From positions 1 through 64,000 of the forward strand of contig NZ_JAODNV010000011.1 in NCBI RefSeq assembly GCF_025398195.1: 64,000 nt of DNA, given 5' to 3'. The position numbers were made by a program, and so were the translations under genes. This document shows positions 63,419 to 64,000 of the stretch, in pieces. Position 1 is the stretch's first letter. Each line of letters begins with the position of its first letter. Under the pieces are notes generated by a model. The model made no database searches and was not told the origin of the DNA. It saw nothing but the letters and a program-made list of their open reading frames with translations. This DNA comes from Chelativorans petroleitrophicus (GTDB taxonomy: Bacteria > Pseudomonadota > Alphaproteobacteria > Rhizobiales > Rhizobiaceae).

Positions 63419-64000
63419 TTAGGCTTCTTGGCTCGCCTCCGCAAGCCGCGCGGCATAACGGGCCATCATATCGACTTCGAAATTCACCCGGTCGCCCGCC
63501 TGCCGTTCGCCCCAGGTAGTTACGGCAAGGGTGTGCTGGATGACCAGCACGTCGAAGCGGTTGCCTTCAACCCGGTTCACCGTGAGCGACGTACCATCGA
63601 GCGCGACCGATCCCTTCGGCGCGATGAATTTCGCCAGCTCGGCGGGAGCCTCGATCACGAATCGTATCGCGTCGCCTTCCTCTCGGCGATCGACAATCTC
63701 CGCCATGCCGTCCACATGGCCCGAGACGATATGGCCGCCAAGCTCGTCGCCCACCTTCAGCGCCCGTTCGAGGTTGATCCGTGTGCCCTCGCGCCACTCC
63801 GCCACGGTGGTCAGGCGCAACGCTTCTTCCCATGCCTCCACCTCGAACCAGCGGCTGTTCGCCCCCTGCTCGGGCAGAGCGACCACCGTCAGACATACGC
63901 CCGAGCAGGCGATGGAGGCGCCGATATCAATCGTTGCCGGATCGTAATTCGTCTCGATGCGCAGCCGGAGCCCCTCCCGCAAGGGCTGGATTGAACGGAC
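63419..64000 (-). CDS. ribE: Riboflavin synthase alpha chain (5' end cut by the window)
   Basis: The frame enters from the right edge; 194 codons are visible before the stop. Two lumazine-binding repeats are present: CSGVCLTVV and LDGTSLTVN. It dismutates lumazine to riboflavin. The upstream start lies beyond 64000, and the ribE-ribH-nusB order is standard. A 247-base gap to ribH holds no gene. Confidence 0.93.
   Translation of the reverse strand, partial: VRSIQPLREGLRLRIETNYDPATIDIGASIACSGVCLTVVALPEQGANSRWFEVEAWEEALRLTTVAEWREGTRINLERALKVGDELGGHIVSGHVDGMAEIVDRREEGDAIRFVIEAPAELAKFIAPKGSVALDGTSLTVNRVEGNRFDVLVIQHTLAVTTWGERQAGDRVNFEVDMMARYAARLAEASQEA

Overview
The window looks like a chromosomal segment of an alphaproteobacterium of the Hyphomicrobiales (Rhizobiales), probably near the Phyllobacteriaceae/Mesorhizobium group. 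This rests on gene order and protein type (COX15 next to a DUF2842 gene; bamE-like, cytochrome c chaperone, DUF177, plsX, fabH, ihfA, merR in a row; ribE-ribH-nusB; plural Ku genes with LigD; TRAP and TAXI transporters), not on a database search.

The left third (about 1-21.6 kb) is accessory catabolism. First comes a hydroxycinnamate (ferulate/p-coumarate) unit: a divergent MarR regulator with a 13-bp-arm palindrome, feruloyl-CoA hydratase/lyase, an NDP-forming feruloyl-CoA synthetase, an aldehyde dehydrogenase and an acyl-CoA dehydrogenase, followed by a TAXI-type TRAP transporter. Next (9.4-21.3 kb) is a locus I cannot match to a described pathway. It has a second MarR regulator, four class III CoA-transferase-like proteins (one with Tyr at the catalytic Asp position), and two proteins of the 2-hydroxyacyl-CoA dehydratase fold in which expected Fe-S cysteines seem to be Asp. 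It also has a complete DctPQM TRAP transporter and an MFS transporter. Three copies of one palindrome (TTAGTTCAT-N3-ATGAACTAA) precede three of its transcription units, so it reads as a single MarR-controlled regulon. The block ends in a broken enolase-superfamily gene beside the 3' end of a tRNA-Asp gene, which looks like an insertion boundary.

From 21.6 to 40 kb the content is housekeeping: tRNA-Asp and tRNA-Val, GNAT, sseA, alaX and cysK, an MFS gene, a DEAD-box helicase, adenine deaminase with DUF1697, metY with CoA-binding and VOC proteins, an enoyl-CoA hydratase with a coupled 49-residue ORF, rplM-rpsI with a textbook promoter and terminator, an agmatinase-family gene, argC and cox15.

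From 40 to 48.4 kb lies a compact exopolysaccharide locus: CelD-like acetyltransferase, Wzz-type chain-length protein with a degenerate tyrosine-kinase domain, Wza, GT4 glycosyltransferase, priming sugar-phosphate transferase and Wzy/ligase. A CtrA-like box lies in its divergent promoter. No flippase is seen inside the window.

After tRNA-Pro comes a non-homologous end-joining locus (ku, ligD, ku), then a small lipoprotein, the envelope/lipid block (bamE to merR), hppA, an MFS gene, and the nusB-ribH-ribE cluster, which runs off the right edge. No CRISPR array, intact insertion sequence, rRNA gene or riboswitch was recognised.
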